Notes: generated by a model from the letters alone, not told the origin. 64,000 nucleotides of DNA from CADCVT01 sp036389485 (GCA_036389485.1 DASVPR010000018.1:62001-126000), one strand, 5' to 3'; counted from the stretch's first letter, positions 34,127-42,880 are shown. Translations and numbers: made by a program.

Positions 34127-35419
34127 ATGTGGGATTTCTCGACCGAGCCCGAGTTCCAGGCACACCTGGACTGGATGCGCGACTTCGTGCGCGAGGAGGT
34201 CCGGCCGCTCGAGCTGCTGCGCCTGAGCCCCGAGCAGTTCGACCGCGCGACCGCGCCGCTGAAGGAGCAGGTGAAGGAGCGTGGGCTGTGGGCGGCCCAT
34301 CTGCCGCCGGAGCTCGGCGGCCAGGGCTACGGGCAGGTGAAGCTCGGCCTGATGCACGAGATCCTCGGCACGACGCCGTTCTCGCCCATGGTCTTCGGCA
34401 ACTCCGCGCCGGACAGCGGCAACAGCGAGATCCTCGCCCTGGCCGGCACCGACGAGCAGAAGGACCGCTGGCTCCACCCGCTGCTCAACGGCGACCTGCG
34501 CTCCGCGTTCAGCATGACCGAGCCGGACACGGCGGGCAGCGATCCCACCCTGCTGCGCACCCGCGCGACGAAGGACGGCGACGGGTGGGTCATCAGCGGG
34601 CACAAGTGGTTCTCCAGCCACGCGTCGATCGCGGACTTCCTGATCGTCATGGCCGTCACCGACCCGGACGCGCGGCCCCACCAGCGCGCGTCGATGTTCA
34701 TCGTCCCGGCGGACACGCCCGGCGTGCGGATCGTCCGCGACGTCCCGACGATGGAGCACCCCGAGGACGTCTACGGCCAGCTCGGCGGGCACGCCGAGGT
34801 GTACTACGACGACGTGCGCGTCGGCCCGGACGCGCTGCTCGGCGCCGAGGGCGCCGCCTTCCTCATCGCCCAGCACCGCCTCGGCCCCGGCCGCATCCAC
34901 CACTGCATGCGCTGGCTCGGCGTCGCGCAGCGGGCCTTCGACATGATGTGCGAGCGTGCGACCTACCGCTACAGCCACGGCGGCGTGCTCGGCGAGAAGC
35001 AGTCGGTGCAGAACTGGATCGCGGAGTCGGCGGCAGAGATGCACGCGGCGCGCCTGATGACGCTGCAGGCCGCGTGGGTGATGGACACGCAGGGCGCGTC
35101 CGCCGCGCGCAGGGAGATCTCGCTCATCAAGTTCTACGGCGCGAAGGTGCTCGCCGACGTCATCGACCGCGCGATCCAGACGCACGGCTCGCTCGGCTAC
35201 TCGACCGACCTGCCGCTCGAGCAGATGTACCGCTTCGCCCGTGCGTGGCGGATCTACGACGGCGCCGACGAGGTCCACAAGCAGACCGTCGCCCGGCTCA
35301 TCCTGCGCGGCTACGAGCCGCCGGCGGACGGCGTCCCGACCGAGCACGTCCCAACCCGGCGCGAGGAGGCGCAGCGCAGGTTCGCCCACCTGCTCGAGGC
35401 GGTGACCTCCAACGATTAG
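34127..35419 (+). CDS. Acyl-CoA dehydrogenase family protein
   Basis: A 430-residue flavoenzyme. The N-terminal helical domain is WDFSTEPEFQAHLDWMRDFVREEVRP. The middle domain has the ACAD signature FSMTEPDTAGSDPTLLRTRA, then DGWVISGHKWFSSHA for FAD contact. The C-terminal helical domain has IQTHGSLGYSTDLPLEQMYRFARAWRIYDGADEVHKQTVARLIL. Its length and motifs suit the group acting on larger or unusual acyl-CoAs rather than short straight chains. The 21-bp gap to the divergent epimerase gene carries a TGCAAT hexamer 7 nt before the ATG. The downstream M28 gene overlaps its stop. Confidence 0.93.
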   Translation: MWDFSTEPEFQAHLDWMRDFVREEVRPLELLRLSPEQFDRATAPLKEQVKERGLWAAHLPPELGGQGYGQVKLGLMHEILGTTPFSPMVFGNSAPDSGNSEILALAGTDEQKDRWLHPLLNGDLRSAFSMTEPDTAGSDPTLLRTRATKDGDGWVISGHKWFSSHASIADFLIVMAVTDPDARPHQRASMFIVPADTPGVRIVRDVPTMEHPEDVYGQLGGHAEVYYDDVRVGPDALLGAEGAAFLIAQHRLGPGRIHHCMRWLGVAQRAFDMMCERATYRYSHGGVLGEKQSVQNWIAESAAEMHAARLMTLQAAWVMDTQGASAARREISLIKFYGAKVLADVIDRAIQTHGSLGYSTDLPLEQMYRFARAWRIYDGADEVHKQTVARLILRGYEPPADGVPTEHVPTRREEAQRRFAHLLEAVTSND

Positions 35420-36368
35420 ACGGCCCGCACCCCGGTTCCTCGTCATCGCCCTCGTCGTCCAGCTGATCCTGGGCGGCGTGTTCATCTGGCTCGTGGCGAA
35501 CGACTTCGACCTCAACGGCGACGACGGGGAGACGACGACCACCGCCCCGGCCGCGTCGCGCGCGCCGTTCGTGCCGAAGGCGAAGGCGCAGCGCTTCGAC
35601 GATCGCTACGCGTTCGCCCTGCTCGAGCGCCAGGTGAAGAAGTACGGCTGGCGCCCCGCGGGCAGCGCGAAGCTGCGGCGGCTGGCGGAGGACCTGCGGC
35701 GGCGCCTGCCGAACGGGCGCTTCGAGCCGCTCGGCCGCGAGCATCCGCGGCTGCGGAACGTCGTCGGCACGGTGCCCGGGGTCGCGCCGGGGGCGATCGT
35801 GATCGGCGCCCACTACGACGTCGAGGCGCGGCCGAAGGGGTTCGTGGGCGCCAACGACGGCGCGGCGGGGACCGCGGTGGTCGTGACGCTGGCCCGCGCG
35901 CTCGCCGCGCAGGACTGGAGCGGGCCCGAGCTGCGGTTCGTCCTGTTCGACGGCGAGGAGGAGCCGGCGGGCTGCGAGGACTTCTCGGAGTGCGGTCTGC
36001 GCGGCTCGAAGGCGTACGTGCGCGCCCACGGCGACGAGGACATCCAGGCGATGATCCTGCTCGACTACGTCGGGTCGAAGAAGCTGCGCGTCCCGCGCGA
36101 GGGCTCGTCCGACGAGCCGCTGTGGGCCCGGCTGCGCCAGGCGGCGCGGCGGGTGGGCGTCGACCGGGTCTTCCCGAACACGACCGACGTCGCGCTGCTC
36201 GACGACCACGTGCCGTTCCTGGAGCAGGGGATCCCGGCGATCGACCTGATCGACTGGCAGTACCCGTACAAGGACACGCTGAAGGACACGGTCGACAAGA
36301 CCTCGGCGACGAGCCTCGACGCGGTGGGCGAGACGGTGGCCGACCTGCTCCTACACTGGCCTCAGTGA
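35415..36368 (+). CDS. Membrane-anchored M28 family metallopeptidase, probable ATT start
   Basis: About 317 residues from ATT 35415, or 296 from GTG 35478. The ATT start restores an N-terminal transmembrane helix (RFLVIALVVQLILGGVFIWLVA) that GTG 35478 would cut through; no ATG, GTG or TTG lies between the in-frame TGA at 35403 and 35478. The M28 zinc site is seen as GAHYD (H133), GANDGAAG, FDGEEE and LDYVG. The last ligand is odd: family members have a WHT motif where this protein has YKDT (Asp287). It resembles aminopeptidases or glutaminyl cyclases. The stop overlaps the ispH start (GTGA). Confidence 0.8.
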   Translation: MRRPAPRFLVIALVVQLILGGVFIWLVANDFDLNGDDGETTTTAPAASRAPFVPKAKAQRFDDRYAFALLERQVKKYGWRPAGSAKLRRLAEDLRRRLPNGRFEPLGREHPRLRNVVGTVPGVAPGAIVIGAHYDVEARPKGFVGANDGAAGTAVVVTLARALAAQDWSGPELRFVLFDGEEEPAGCEDFSECGLRGSKAYVRAHGDEDIQAMILLDYVGSKKLRVPREGSSDEPLWARLRQAARRVGVDRVFPNTTDVALLDDHVPFLEQGIPAIDLIDWQYPYKDTLKDTVDKTSATSLDAVGETVADLLLHWPQ

Positions 36369-37318
36369 GCGTCGAGAAGCTCCTCCTCGCCGCGCCTCGC
36401 GGCTACTGCGCGGGCGTGGACCGTGCGGTGCAGACCGTCGAGCGCGCTCTCGAGCTGCACGGCGCGCCCGTCTACGTCCGCAAGGAGATCGTCCACAACA
36501 AGCACGTGGTGGAGGAGCTGCGCGAGCGCGGCGCGATCTTCGTCGACGAGCTCGACGACTCGATCCCCGAGGGCGCGCTCACCGTCTTCTCCGCGCACGG
36601 CGTCTCGCCGGCGGTGCACGCCGAGGCCGAGCGGCGCGGGCTGCGGACGATCGACGCGACGTGCCCCCTCGTGACCAAGGTGCACCGCGAGGCGGTGAAG
36701 TTCGCCGCCGACGGCTACACGATCGTCCTCATCGGTCACTCCGGGCACGAGGAGGTCGAGGGGACGATGGGCGAGGCGCCCGACCACATCGTGCTGGTCG
36801 AGACCGAGGAGGACGTCGACCGGCTCGAGGTCGAGGACCCGGACAAGGTCGCCTACATCTCGCAGACGACGCTGAGCGTCGACGAGACCCGCGCGATCAT
36901 CGCCCGGCTGCGCGAGCGGTTCCCCGCGATCACCGGTCCGCGGACCGACGACATCTGCTACGCCACGACGAACCGCCAGTCCGCGGTCAAGGCGATGGCC
37001 GAGCGGTGCGACCTCGTGCTCGTGATCGGCTCGCAGAACTCCTCGAACTCGCAGCGGCTCGTGGAGGTCGCGCGGGAATACGGGGCGGAGTCGCACCTGA
37101 TCGACAACGCCGGCCAGGTCGACGAGGCGTGGCTCGAGGGCAAGCGCGTCGTCGGCATCTCGTCCGGCGCGAGCGCGCCCGAGGAGCTGGTGGACGCGCT
37201 GGTGAACTTCTTCCGGGCGCGCGGCGTCGAGGACGTCACGGAGTTCGAGGTCGTCCGCGAGGACGTCCGCTTCATGCTCCCGAAGCCGATCCGCCAGGCG
37301 CTCGCAGCCACGACCTGA
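36365..37318 (+). CDS. ispH: 4-hydroxy-3-methylbut-2-enyl diphosphate reductase
   Basis: A 317-residue enzyme for the last step of the MEP isoprenoid pathway, converting HMBPP to IPP and DMAPP. The three Fe-S cluster cysteines are C15 (APRGYCAGVDRAV), C100 (IDATCPLVTKVH) and C198 (DDICYATTNRQ), matching the spacing of E. coli IspH (12/96/197). The substrate-binding SAHGVSP and IGHSGHEEV histidines are present. GTG 36365 overlaps the M28 stop by GTGA. Its last 47 bp overlap the 3' end of the convergent CaiB-type gene. Confidence 0.97.
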   Translation: MSVEKLLLAAPRGYCAGVDRAVQTVERALELHGAPVYVRKEIVHNKHVVEELRERGAIFVDELDDSIPEGALTVFSAHGVSPAVHAEAERRGLRTIDATCPLVTKVHREAVKFAADGYTIVLIGHSGHEEVEGTMGEAPDHIVLVETEEDVDRLEVEDPDKVAYISQTTLSVDETRAIIARLRERFPAITGPRTDDICYATTNRQSAVKAMAERCDLVLVIGSQNSSNSQRLVEVAREYGAESHLIDNAGQVDEAWLEGKRVVGISSGASAPEELVDALVNFFRARGVEDVTEFEVVREDVRFMLPKPIRQALAATT

Positions 37319-38330
37319 TCTCGTCGCCGTGCTCGTCGAGCCGCGGCGGTCGCGTCGTGGGCTTCGCGAGGCCGCGCAGCGGTGAGCGGACGGTCCTGAC
37401 GCCGTCCAGGTCCCAGACCGGATCGAGCCCCAGACGCTCGGCGAAGGCGAACGCCGCAGGGACGTCGTTGATCGGCCCCGCCGGCACGCCCGCCGCGTTG
37501 AGCCGCTCGATCCAGTGCGCCGCGCGCCCCTCCGCGAAGCGCCCGTCGAGGATCGCCTTCAACGCGGCCGCTTCGCGCCGGCGGGCGACGTTCGTCGCGA
37601 AACGCTCGTCGCGCGCCAGTTCGGGCCGCTCGATCGCGGCGCACAGCCGCCCGAACATCGCGTCGTTGCCGCAGGCGAGCGCGAAGTCGCCGTCGCTCGC
37701 AGCGAACGTCTCGTAGGGCGCGATCGCGGGGTGGCGGTTGCCCATCCTCGTCGGCGAGACGCCCTCGTTGAGGAACGCCGACGCCTGGTTGACGAGCGTG
37801 ACGAGCGCGCTGTCCATCAGCGAGACCTCGACGCGTCGGAAGTCTTCGTGGCGCAGCGCCGCGAGGACCGCGACCGCGGCGTGCAGCCCGCAGACGAGGT
37901 CGATGACCGCGGCGCCGACCTTCAGCGGCCGCCCGTCCTCCTCGCCGGTGACGTGCATCAGCCCGCTGACCGCCTGCAGCAGCAGGTCGTAGCCGGGCAG
38001 GTCGTTGGCGCCGAACGCGGTGACGTGGCACTCCACGCGCTTCGGCGCCCCGAGGTCGAACCGCTCCCACACGCCCGGCCGGAACGACTCCACCACCACG
38101 TCGGCGCGCGCGACCAGCTCGCGGGCCAGCGCGGCGTCGGCGGGGTCCTTCAGGTCCAGCGCGACGGATCGCTTGCCGCGGTTCAGGCCGAGGAAGTAGC
38201 TCGGGCCCCAGCCGCGGGTGTCGTCCCCGCCGTCCGGCCGCTCGACCTTGACGACGTCGAAGCTGAGATCGGCCAGCACCTGCGTGCAGAACGGCCCGGC
38301 GAGGACGCGGCTGAAGTCGGCCACCAGCAC
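37272..38330 (-). CDS. CaiB/BaiF family CoA-transferase
   Basis: A 352-residue class III CoA-transferase. Characteristic stretches are LVADFSRVLAGPFCTQVLADL, VKVERPDGGDDTRGWGPSYF, LNRGKRSVALDLKD and the catalytic-Asp region EVSLMDSALVTLVNQ. It moves CoA between carboxylic acids, often in degradation of carnitine, formate/oxalate or bile-acid-type compounds; the specific acids are unknown. GTG 38330 is preceded by TAGTCT ending 8 nt upstream. It is divergent from the phosphoesterase gene and overlaps the ispH 3' end by 47 bp. Confidence 0.93.
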   Translation of the reverse strand: MLVADFSRVLAGPFCTQVLADLSFDVVKVERPDGGDDTRGWGPSYFLGLNRGKRSVALDLKDPADAALARELVARADVVVESFRPGVWERFDLGAPKRVECHVTAFGANDLPGYDLLLQAVSGLMHVTGEEDGRPLKVGAAVIDLVCGLHAAVAVLAALRHEDFRRVEVSLMDSALVTLVNQASAFLNEGVSPTRMGNRHPAIAPYETFAASDGDFALACGNDAMFGRLCAAIERPELARDERFATNVARRREAAALKAILDGRFAEGRAAHWIERLNAAGVPAGPINDVPAAFAFAERLGLDPVWDLDGVRTVRSPLRGLAKPTTRPPRLDEHGDEIRSWLRAPGGSASGA

Positions 38331-38353
38331 GCGGCGGCAGACTACGCCGTCTC

Positions 38354-39430
38354 ATGCGGACGCTCGTCGTCTCCGATCTGCACCTCGGCAGCCGCTCCGA
38401 GGCCGACGTGCTGCGCGACCCCGCCGCGCGCGAGGCGCTGCTGCGCGAGCTCGATGGCGCCGACCGGCTGGTGATCCTCGGCGACGCGCTGGAGATGCGC
38501 CACGGCCCGGTGCCCGCGGCGCTCGAGGCCGCGCACGACACGTTCACCGCGATCGGCGAGGCGCTGGGCGAGTCGGACGCCGAAGTCGTCCTCGTCGCGG
38601 GCAACCACGACCACGCGATCGTCGCGCCGTGGCTGGAGCGCCGCGCGCTCGGCCGCGAGCCCCCGCTCGGTCTGGAGCAGGACGCCGACCCGCACGGTTA
38701 CGAGATCGCCGGCGTGCTCGCGCGGTGGCTGCGCCCGGCGCGGACGCGCCTCGCGTACCCGGGCGTCTGGCTGCGGGAGGACGTCTACGCCACGCACGGC
38801 CACTACCTCGACCGCCACGTCACGATCCCGACGTTCGAGCGGCTCGCGGCGGGCGCGATGAGCCGCGTCGTGGGGGAGATGCCGACGGGGCGCGCCACGC
38901 CCGAGGACTACGAGGCCGTCCTCGCGCCGCTCTACGCGTGGCTGCACGTCGTCTCGCGCTACACGAAGCTCGGCTTCGAGCGCCAGAAGGGGACGCAGAA
39001 CGCCTGGCGGCTGCTGACGGACTCCGGCCCGCGCCCGCTGCGCGACCGTGCCCTCGTCGCCGGGTTCCCGATGGCGATCCGGCTGCTCAACGCGCTCGGG
39101 GTCGGGCCGGTCGGCGCGGACCTCTCGCCGGTCGAGCTGCGGCGCGCCGGGCTGAAGGCGATGGCCGAGACGTGCCGGCTCCTCGACGTTCCCGCCGCGT
39201 GGGTGCTCTTCGGCCACACCCACCGCGCCGGCCCGCTCGAGGGGGACGACGAGACCGAATGGGCGGTCCCGGGCGGGCCGCGGCTGATCAACACCGGCTG
39301 CTGGGTCTACGAGCGCGTCTTCCTCGGGGACTCCGGCCGCAGCAGCCCGTACTGGCCGGGAACCGTCGTCGGGGTCGGCGACGTGGGCCCGCCCGTGCTC
39401 CGCAACGTGCTCGAGGCGTTCGAGGCGTGA
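38354..39430 (+). CDS. Calcineurin-like metallophosphoesterase
   Basis: A 358-residue protein. The dimetal motifs are intact: SDLHLG (D8, H10), LGDALEM, VAGNHDH and FGHTHRAG near the C-terminus. The pattern resembles UDP-2,3-diacylglucosamine pyrophosphatase-type enzymes, but the window suggests a Gram-positive lineage, so the substrate may differ. An insertion of ~150 residues (LEQDADPHGYEIAGVLARWL to RPLRDRALVAGFPMAI) sits between motifs III and V. It is probably cytosolic and is separated by only 15 bp from the convergent gene at 39446. Confidence 0.88.
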   Translation: MRTLVVSDLHLGSRSEADVLRDPAAREALLRELDGADRLVILGDALEMRHGPVPAALEAAHDTFTAIGEALGESDAEVVLVAGNHDHAIVAPWLERRALGREPPLGLEQDADPHGYEIAGVLARWLRPARTRLAYPGVWLREDVYATHGHYLDRHVTIPTFERLAAGAMSRVVGEMPTGRATPEDYEAVLAPLYAWLHVVSRYTKLGFERQKGTQNAWRLLTDSGPRPLRDRALVAGFPMAIRLLNALGVGPVGADLSPVELRRAGLKAMAETCRLLDVPAAWVLFGHTHRAGPLEGDDETEWAVPGGPRLINTGCWVYERVFLGDSGRSSPYWPGTVVGVGDVGPPVLRNVLEAFEA

Positions 39431-39445
39431 AGACGGCGCGGCGGC

Positions 39446-40177
39446 TCAGCGCCCGTGGCGGCGCAGCCAGCCGCTGCGCGTCCTGCGCACCCTCGCGCGC
39501 TGCTTGCGCTTGAAGCGGAAGCGGGCGTCGTGGGCGGCGCGGAGCTTGCGGTGCGCGCGGCGGGCGTTGACGCGGCGCGCGACGATCGGTGCCGCGGCGG
39601 CCGCCAAGCGTTCGTCGATCACCGCCTGGTCGCGCTCGCTCCGCGGGGCCGGCGCCGGCGCCTTCGCGCGCGCCTCTCCGTCGTTCGCCGGCCGGTCGGC
39701 CTCGAGGACCACCTCGGCCGGGCGCAGCACCGTCTCGCCGGGCTGCGGCGCGTCGGCGAGGCGGATCCGCACGCTCCGGTCGACGGTCACCTCGTAGGTC
39801 TGGGCGGTGCCGCGCACCGCGCCGACCGGGCCGACGAAGATCGGGAAGGGACCGACGAGGTCGTGGTGCATCTCGTGCGTGTCGAGCTCGAACGCGTCCG
39901 CCTGCCCCTCGAACTCGAGCGCGAACGCGTCCTGGTGCCCGCGCAGCGACGGGTCCGCGGCGGCGCCGTCGACGTCCCGCACGGCGACGAGGCGCAGCGC
40001 GTGCGATCCCACCCGGAACGGCTCGCCGACCAGCCCCTCGTACGTCGCGCGGACGAGGAACGACGGGCCGTCGGAGCCGGGCCCGATGACGACGTCGGCG
40101 GGCGCGAGCGCGGGCAGCCCGACGGACGCCGCCGCGCCGGCGGCGGCGCCGAGGACGATCGCCTCGCGGCGCGTCAT
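39446..40177 (-). CDS. Tat-type exported protein with basic tail (DUF6916-like)
   Basis: A 243-residue protein starting at ATG 40177 with a twin-arginine-like leader (TRREAIVLGAAAGAAASVGLPALA). The mature N-terminal part is a beta-rich domain (VRATYEGLVGEPFRV, HQDAFALEFEGQADAFELDTHEMHHDLVGPFPIFV) resembling the DUF6916 family. The last ~65 residues are Arg/Lys-rich (RRAHRKLRAAHDARFRF...), like other exported proteins here. Longer in-frame starts at 40204 and 40249 would bury the leader. No enzyme motif was seen; the family function is unknown. Confidence 0.7.
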   Translation of the reverse strand: MTRREAIVLGAAAGAAASVGLPALAPADVVIGPGSDGPSFLVRATYEGLVGEPFRVGSHALRLVAVRDVDGAAADPSLRGHQDAFALEFEGQADAFELDTHEMHHDLVGPFPIFVGPVGAVRGTAQTYEVTVDRSVRIRLADAPQPGETVLRPAEVVLEADRPANDGEARAKAPAPAPRSERDQAVIDERLAAAAAPIVARRVNARRAHRKLRAAHDARFRFKRKQRARVRRTRSGWLRRHGR

Positions 40178-40318
40178 GGTGGGGGCAGGAGGAAGAGCGG
40201 GCATGGGTCCGCATGTCGACCCTACGCCCGCCGGCAGGCGGAACGCCATCGATCATGCGTCGACTCGGCGCGTTCGCGGTTTCGGTGACCGGTCGTCAGG
40301 TCCGGAGCGGGGAGAACT

Positions 40319-41230
40319 TCACAGCCTGGCGCGCAGCAACGGCGCCGGGATCGCCCGGTCGTCGGCGTCGGCGACGAGCAGCAGCTCCACGCCGTCGGGG
40401 CCGGCCGCGACCGGCCAGACGCCCTCGACCTTCCACGCCGGTTGCAGCGGCGCCGCGCCCTCGCCGAGCACGCCGACCACCGCGCCGACGAAGTCGCCGT
40501 CGCGGATCGGGTCGTCGGTCGCCTCGGCGCACGCGGTGAAGACGACGCGCCCGTCCGGCAGCGCGGCGAGGTCGGTGAAGCTCGCGGGCACGCCGCTCAG
40601 CTCCGGCAGGTCGTGGCGCTCGATCGCGCGCAGCGCCTCCGCCGAGATGGTCCCCTCGCGCGCGAGGGTCGCGAGCACCGCGGCGAGGTCGAGCACCGCG
40701 ATCGCGTTGATCCCCTCCGCGCTGTTGCCCCGTTGCGCGACGAGCAGCTCGTCGCCGCAGACCGTCGCGCCCTCGACGTTCAGCTGCGCGAACTGCCGGC
40801 CCAGCTCGTCGTAGAGCGGCGCCAGGTCGACCGGCCGCGGCTCGCCGAGCAGCGCGCCGCGCGCGTCGAGCGGCCACCGGATGCCCCGGCGCCGCGGCGC
40901 CGCCGAGCCCGAGCCCAGCGCGAGCAGCGCGCCCTCCGGCGCCCCGTCGTGGGGCGGGAGCACGCACAGCGTCTCCAGGTCCGGCTTCGCCGCCTTGCGC
41001 GCGACCGGGTCGGCCGGCGGCCGCTCCCCCGGCAGCGCGAGCAGCCGCCCCGGCTCGTCGCCTTCGCGCGGGAACACGCCGAGCCCGGTCTCGTCGTCGA
41101 CCACCACGTACAGCCAGCCGCCGGAGGCGACGATCCCGCTCGCGGCCGAGACGTGCGCGGGCCGCTGCTCGCCCGGCGCCCGCGCCAGGGTGAGCTCGCG
41201 GACGACGGCCGCCGACAGCGGCGGCTTCAC
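40319..41230 (-). CDS. DUF6929-like beta-propeller protein
   Basis: A 303-residue protein, GTG 41230, coupled by GTGA to the thioredoxin-fold gene. It consists of propeller-like strands (ASGIVASGGWLYVVVDDETGLGVFP, DLETLCVLPPHDGAPEGALLALGSG, FTDLAALPDGRVVFTACAEATDD, VEGVWPVAAGPDGVELLLVADADD) without a signal peptide. The layout matches a conserved family of unknown function (DUF6929) often read as soluble-quinoprotein-like. No catalytic residues were assigned. Confidence 0.7.
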   Translation of the reverse strand: MKPPLSAAVVRELTLARAPGEQRPAHVSAASGIVASGGWLYVVVDDETGLGVFPREGDEPGRLLALPGERPPADPVARKAAKPDLETLCVLPPHDGAPEGALLALGSGSAAPRRRGIRWPLDARGALLGEPRPVDLAPLYDELGRQFAQLNVEGATVCGDELLVAQRGNSAEGINAIAVLDLAAVLATLAREGTISAEALRAIERHDLPELSGVPASFTDLAALPDGRVVFTACAEATDDPIRDGDFVGAVVGVLGEGAAPLQPAWKVEGVWPVAAGPDGVELLLVADADDRAIPAPLLRARL

Positions 41231-41979
41231 GGAGCGATCCCGGGCGTGAAGCAGGTCGCGTGGCAGACGACGCCCGGCCCGACGTCGAGGTCGAGCACCC
41301 CGGTCGTGTGGCGCTCGTGCTCGATCAGGAGGAACGCGCCCGGCCACTGCACCGCGATCGTCCGCCCGTTCGCCCGCACGACGCCCGACCCCGACAGCAC
41401 CGCCCACACGCCGCCCGCCGCGTAGGGCCCGGACCACGCGCCGGCGCGGTCCGGCGTCGGGATCACGATCCGCGCCTCTGGATCGTCCTCGGGCCGCAGC
41501 GGCGCGAGCACGTCGCGCGAGACGCCGACCAGCTCCTGGATCGCGCGCTCGGTCTCCGCGTAGCCGCCCTCGCCGTAGTGGAACTCGCGCAGGACGTGCC
41601 CGCGCTCGGCCGGCGCCCACAGGTACCGCGCGGGCCAGCCCTCGTTGTCGTAGGCGGTCCACAGCCGCAGCTGCTCGTCGATCAGCACCGGGTGCGAGAT
41701 CCCCAGCCGCGCGACGGCGGCGCGCACGGCGGCCTCGTCGCGCGACGGCTCGAAGCCCGGGCAGTGCACCGACACGACCCTCAGCCCGTGCGGGGCGTAG
41801 CGCTCGTGCCACGCCTTCAGATACGGCAGCGTGCGCAGCGAGCTGACGCGGCAGAAGTCCCAGAACTCGACGAGCACCGGCCGGTCGCGCTGCTGGTCCA
41901 TCCGCAGCGACGCGACGTTGACCCACGGGAGCTTCGCCGGGAACGGCGGGGCCGTGATGGTGTCGACGGGCGGCCTCAC
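41227..41979 (-). CDS. Thioredoxin-fold (TlpA/DipZ-like) protein lacking the CxxC pair
   Basis: A 250-residue protein, GTG 41979. The N-terminal ~150 residues match thioredoxin-like TlpA/DipZ proteins (VLVEFWDFCRVSSLRTLPYLKAWHERYAPHGLRVVSVHCPGFE). The usual CVNC motif has become RVSS, with a single Cys one position earlier, so a normal dithiol reaction is impossible. A C-terminal beta domain of ~90 residues (WSGPYAAGGVWAVLSGSGVVRANG) resembles the extra domain of DipZ-like proteins. There is no signal peptide. TAGCAT lies 9 nt before the start. It is first in an operon with the DUF6929-like gene. Confidence 0.8.
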   Translation of the reverse strand: MRPPVDTITAPPFPAKLPWVNVASLRMDQQRDRPVLVEFWDFCRVSSLRTLPYLKAWHERYAPHGLRVVSVHCPGFEPSRDEAAVRAAVARLGISHPVLIDEQLRLWTAYDNEGWPARYLWAPAERGHVLREFHYGEGGYAETERAIQELVGVSRDVLAPLRPEDDPEARIVIPTPDRAGAWSGPYAAGGVWAVLSGSGVVRANGRTIAVQWPGAFLLIEHERHTTGVLDLDVGPGVVCHATCFTPGIAP

Positions 41980-42042
41980 CGCGCCGGGATGCTACGACGA
42001 GCCGCCGCAACTCCTGGCCCGGGAAGGTGTCGTACGGGCGGT

Positions 42043-42060
42043 GCGGGGTATGGTCCCCGC
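42043..42060 (+). promoter_or_regulatory. Inverted repeat around a -10-like box upstream of 42095
   Basis: GCGGGG and CCCCGC (6-bp arms) flank TATGGT at 42049-42054. The hexamer resembles a -10 box for the secreted-protein gene at 42095, and the arms could be an operator. The leader would be ~35 nt with an SD. Confidence 0.35.
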
Positions 42061-42094
42061 GACGTCTCACCCCCATTCCCCCTAGGAGAGGTAC

Positions 42095-42880
42095 ATGAGG
42101 AAGCTTTGGGTCGTCGGGGCGGCAGCGATGCTCGTCCTGGCCCTTGCGGCGATTGCGGTCGCGCAGGAAGGTGTCACGAACACCTACGACGTCGAGGGCA
42201 GCACGGTGCCCAAGGCGAAGGGTTCGAAGAAGAAGCCGATCCCGATCGGCATCAACTTCGACTACACGGTCGGCGAGGCGCAGAACCGCCGTCCCTCGCC
42301 GATCAAGAAGTACTCGATCCGGTTCGGCCTGACCCAGGTCAACACCAAGGTCGTCCCGGGCTGCTCGAAGGCGACCCTGGACAACGAGGGCCCCGACGGC
42401 TGCCCCGCGAAGTCGATCGTGGGCACCGGGTTCATCGAGAACGAGACCGGTGACCGGACGAAGCCCGAGGACAAGTCGATCACCTGCAACGCCAGCGTCC
42501 AGGTGATCAACGGCACCGACGCCAACTCCGGCAACCTGTACGTGAAGGGCAGCCCCGGCTCGTCCGACCCGCGCACCAAGTGCGCGATCGAGCTGGCCGC
42601 GCCGATCCCGTTCCGGTTCGTCAAGCGGGGCGTCGGCGCCAATCAGTCGACGGCGATGGAGTTCGAGGTGCCGGACACGCTCCTGCACCCGCTGCCGACC
42701 CTGAGCAACGCCGTCAAGCGCGTCACCTCGAAGGTCAAGCGCCTGACCAAGAAGATCAAGGGCAAGCGCCGCGGCTACTTCGAGGCCATCGGCTGCAACC
42801 GCGGCAAGCGCCGGATCACGGTCGTCTTCACGCCCGAGGACGGCGACGAGGCCACCGCGCAGACCGAGACCGCCTGCTGA
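42095..42880 (+). CDS. Secreted protein of unknown function
   Basis: A 261-residue protein with a signal peptide (MRKLWVVGAAAMLVLALAAIAVAQ). The mature part is beta-rich with two cysteine pairs (VVPGCSKATLDNEGPDGCPAK, TCNASVQ ... TKCAIELAAP) and a Lys/Arg-rich region (RVTSKVKRLTKKIKGKRRG) before a Cys-containing end. GGAGAGG lies 5 nt upstream of the ATG, one of the strongest SD sites in the window, and a strong hairpin follows the stop. This suggests high expression. Its family is not one I can name; it resembles repeated exported proteins of related actinobacteria. Confidence 0.75.
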   Translation: MRKLWVVGAAAMLVLALAAIAVAQEGVTNTYDVEGSTVPKAKGSKKKPIPIGINFDYTVGEAQNRRPSPIKKYSIRFGLTQVNTKVVPGCSKATLDNEGPDGCPAKSIVGTGFIENETGDRTKPEDKSITCNASVQVINGTDANSGNLYVKGSPGSSDPRTKCAIELAAPIPFRFVKRGVGANQSTAMEFEVPDTLLHPLPTLSNAVKRVTSKVKRLTKKIKGKRRGYFEAIGCNRGKRRITVVFTPEDGDEATAQTETAC

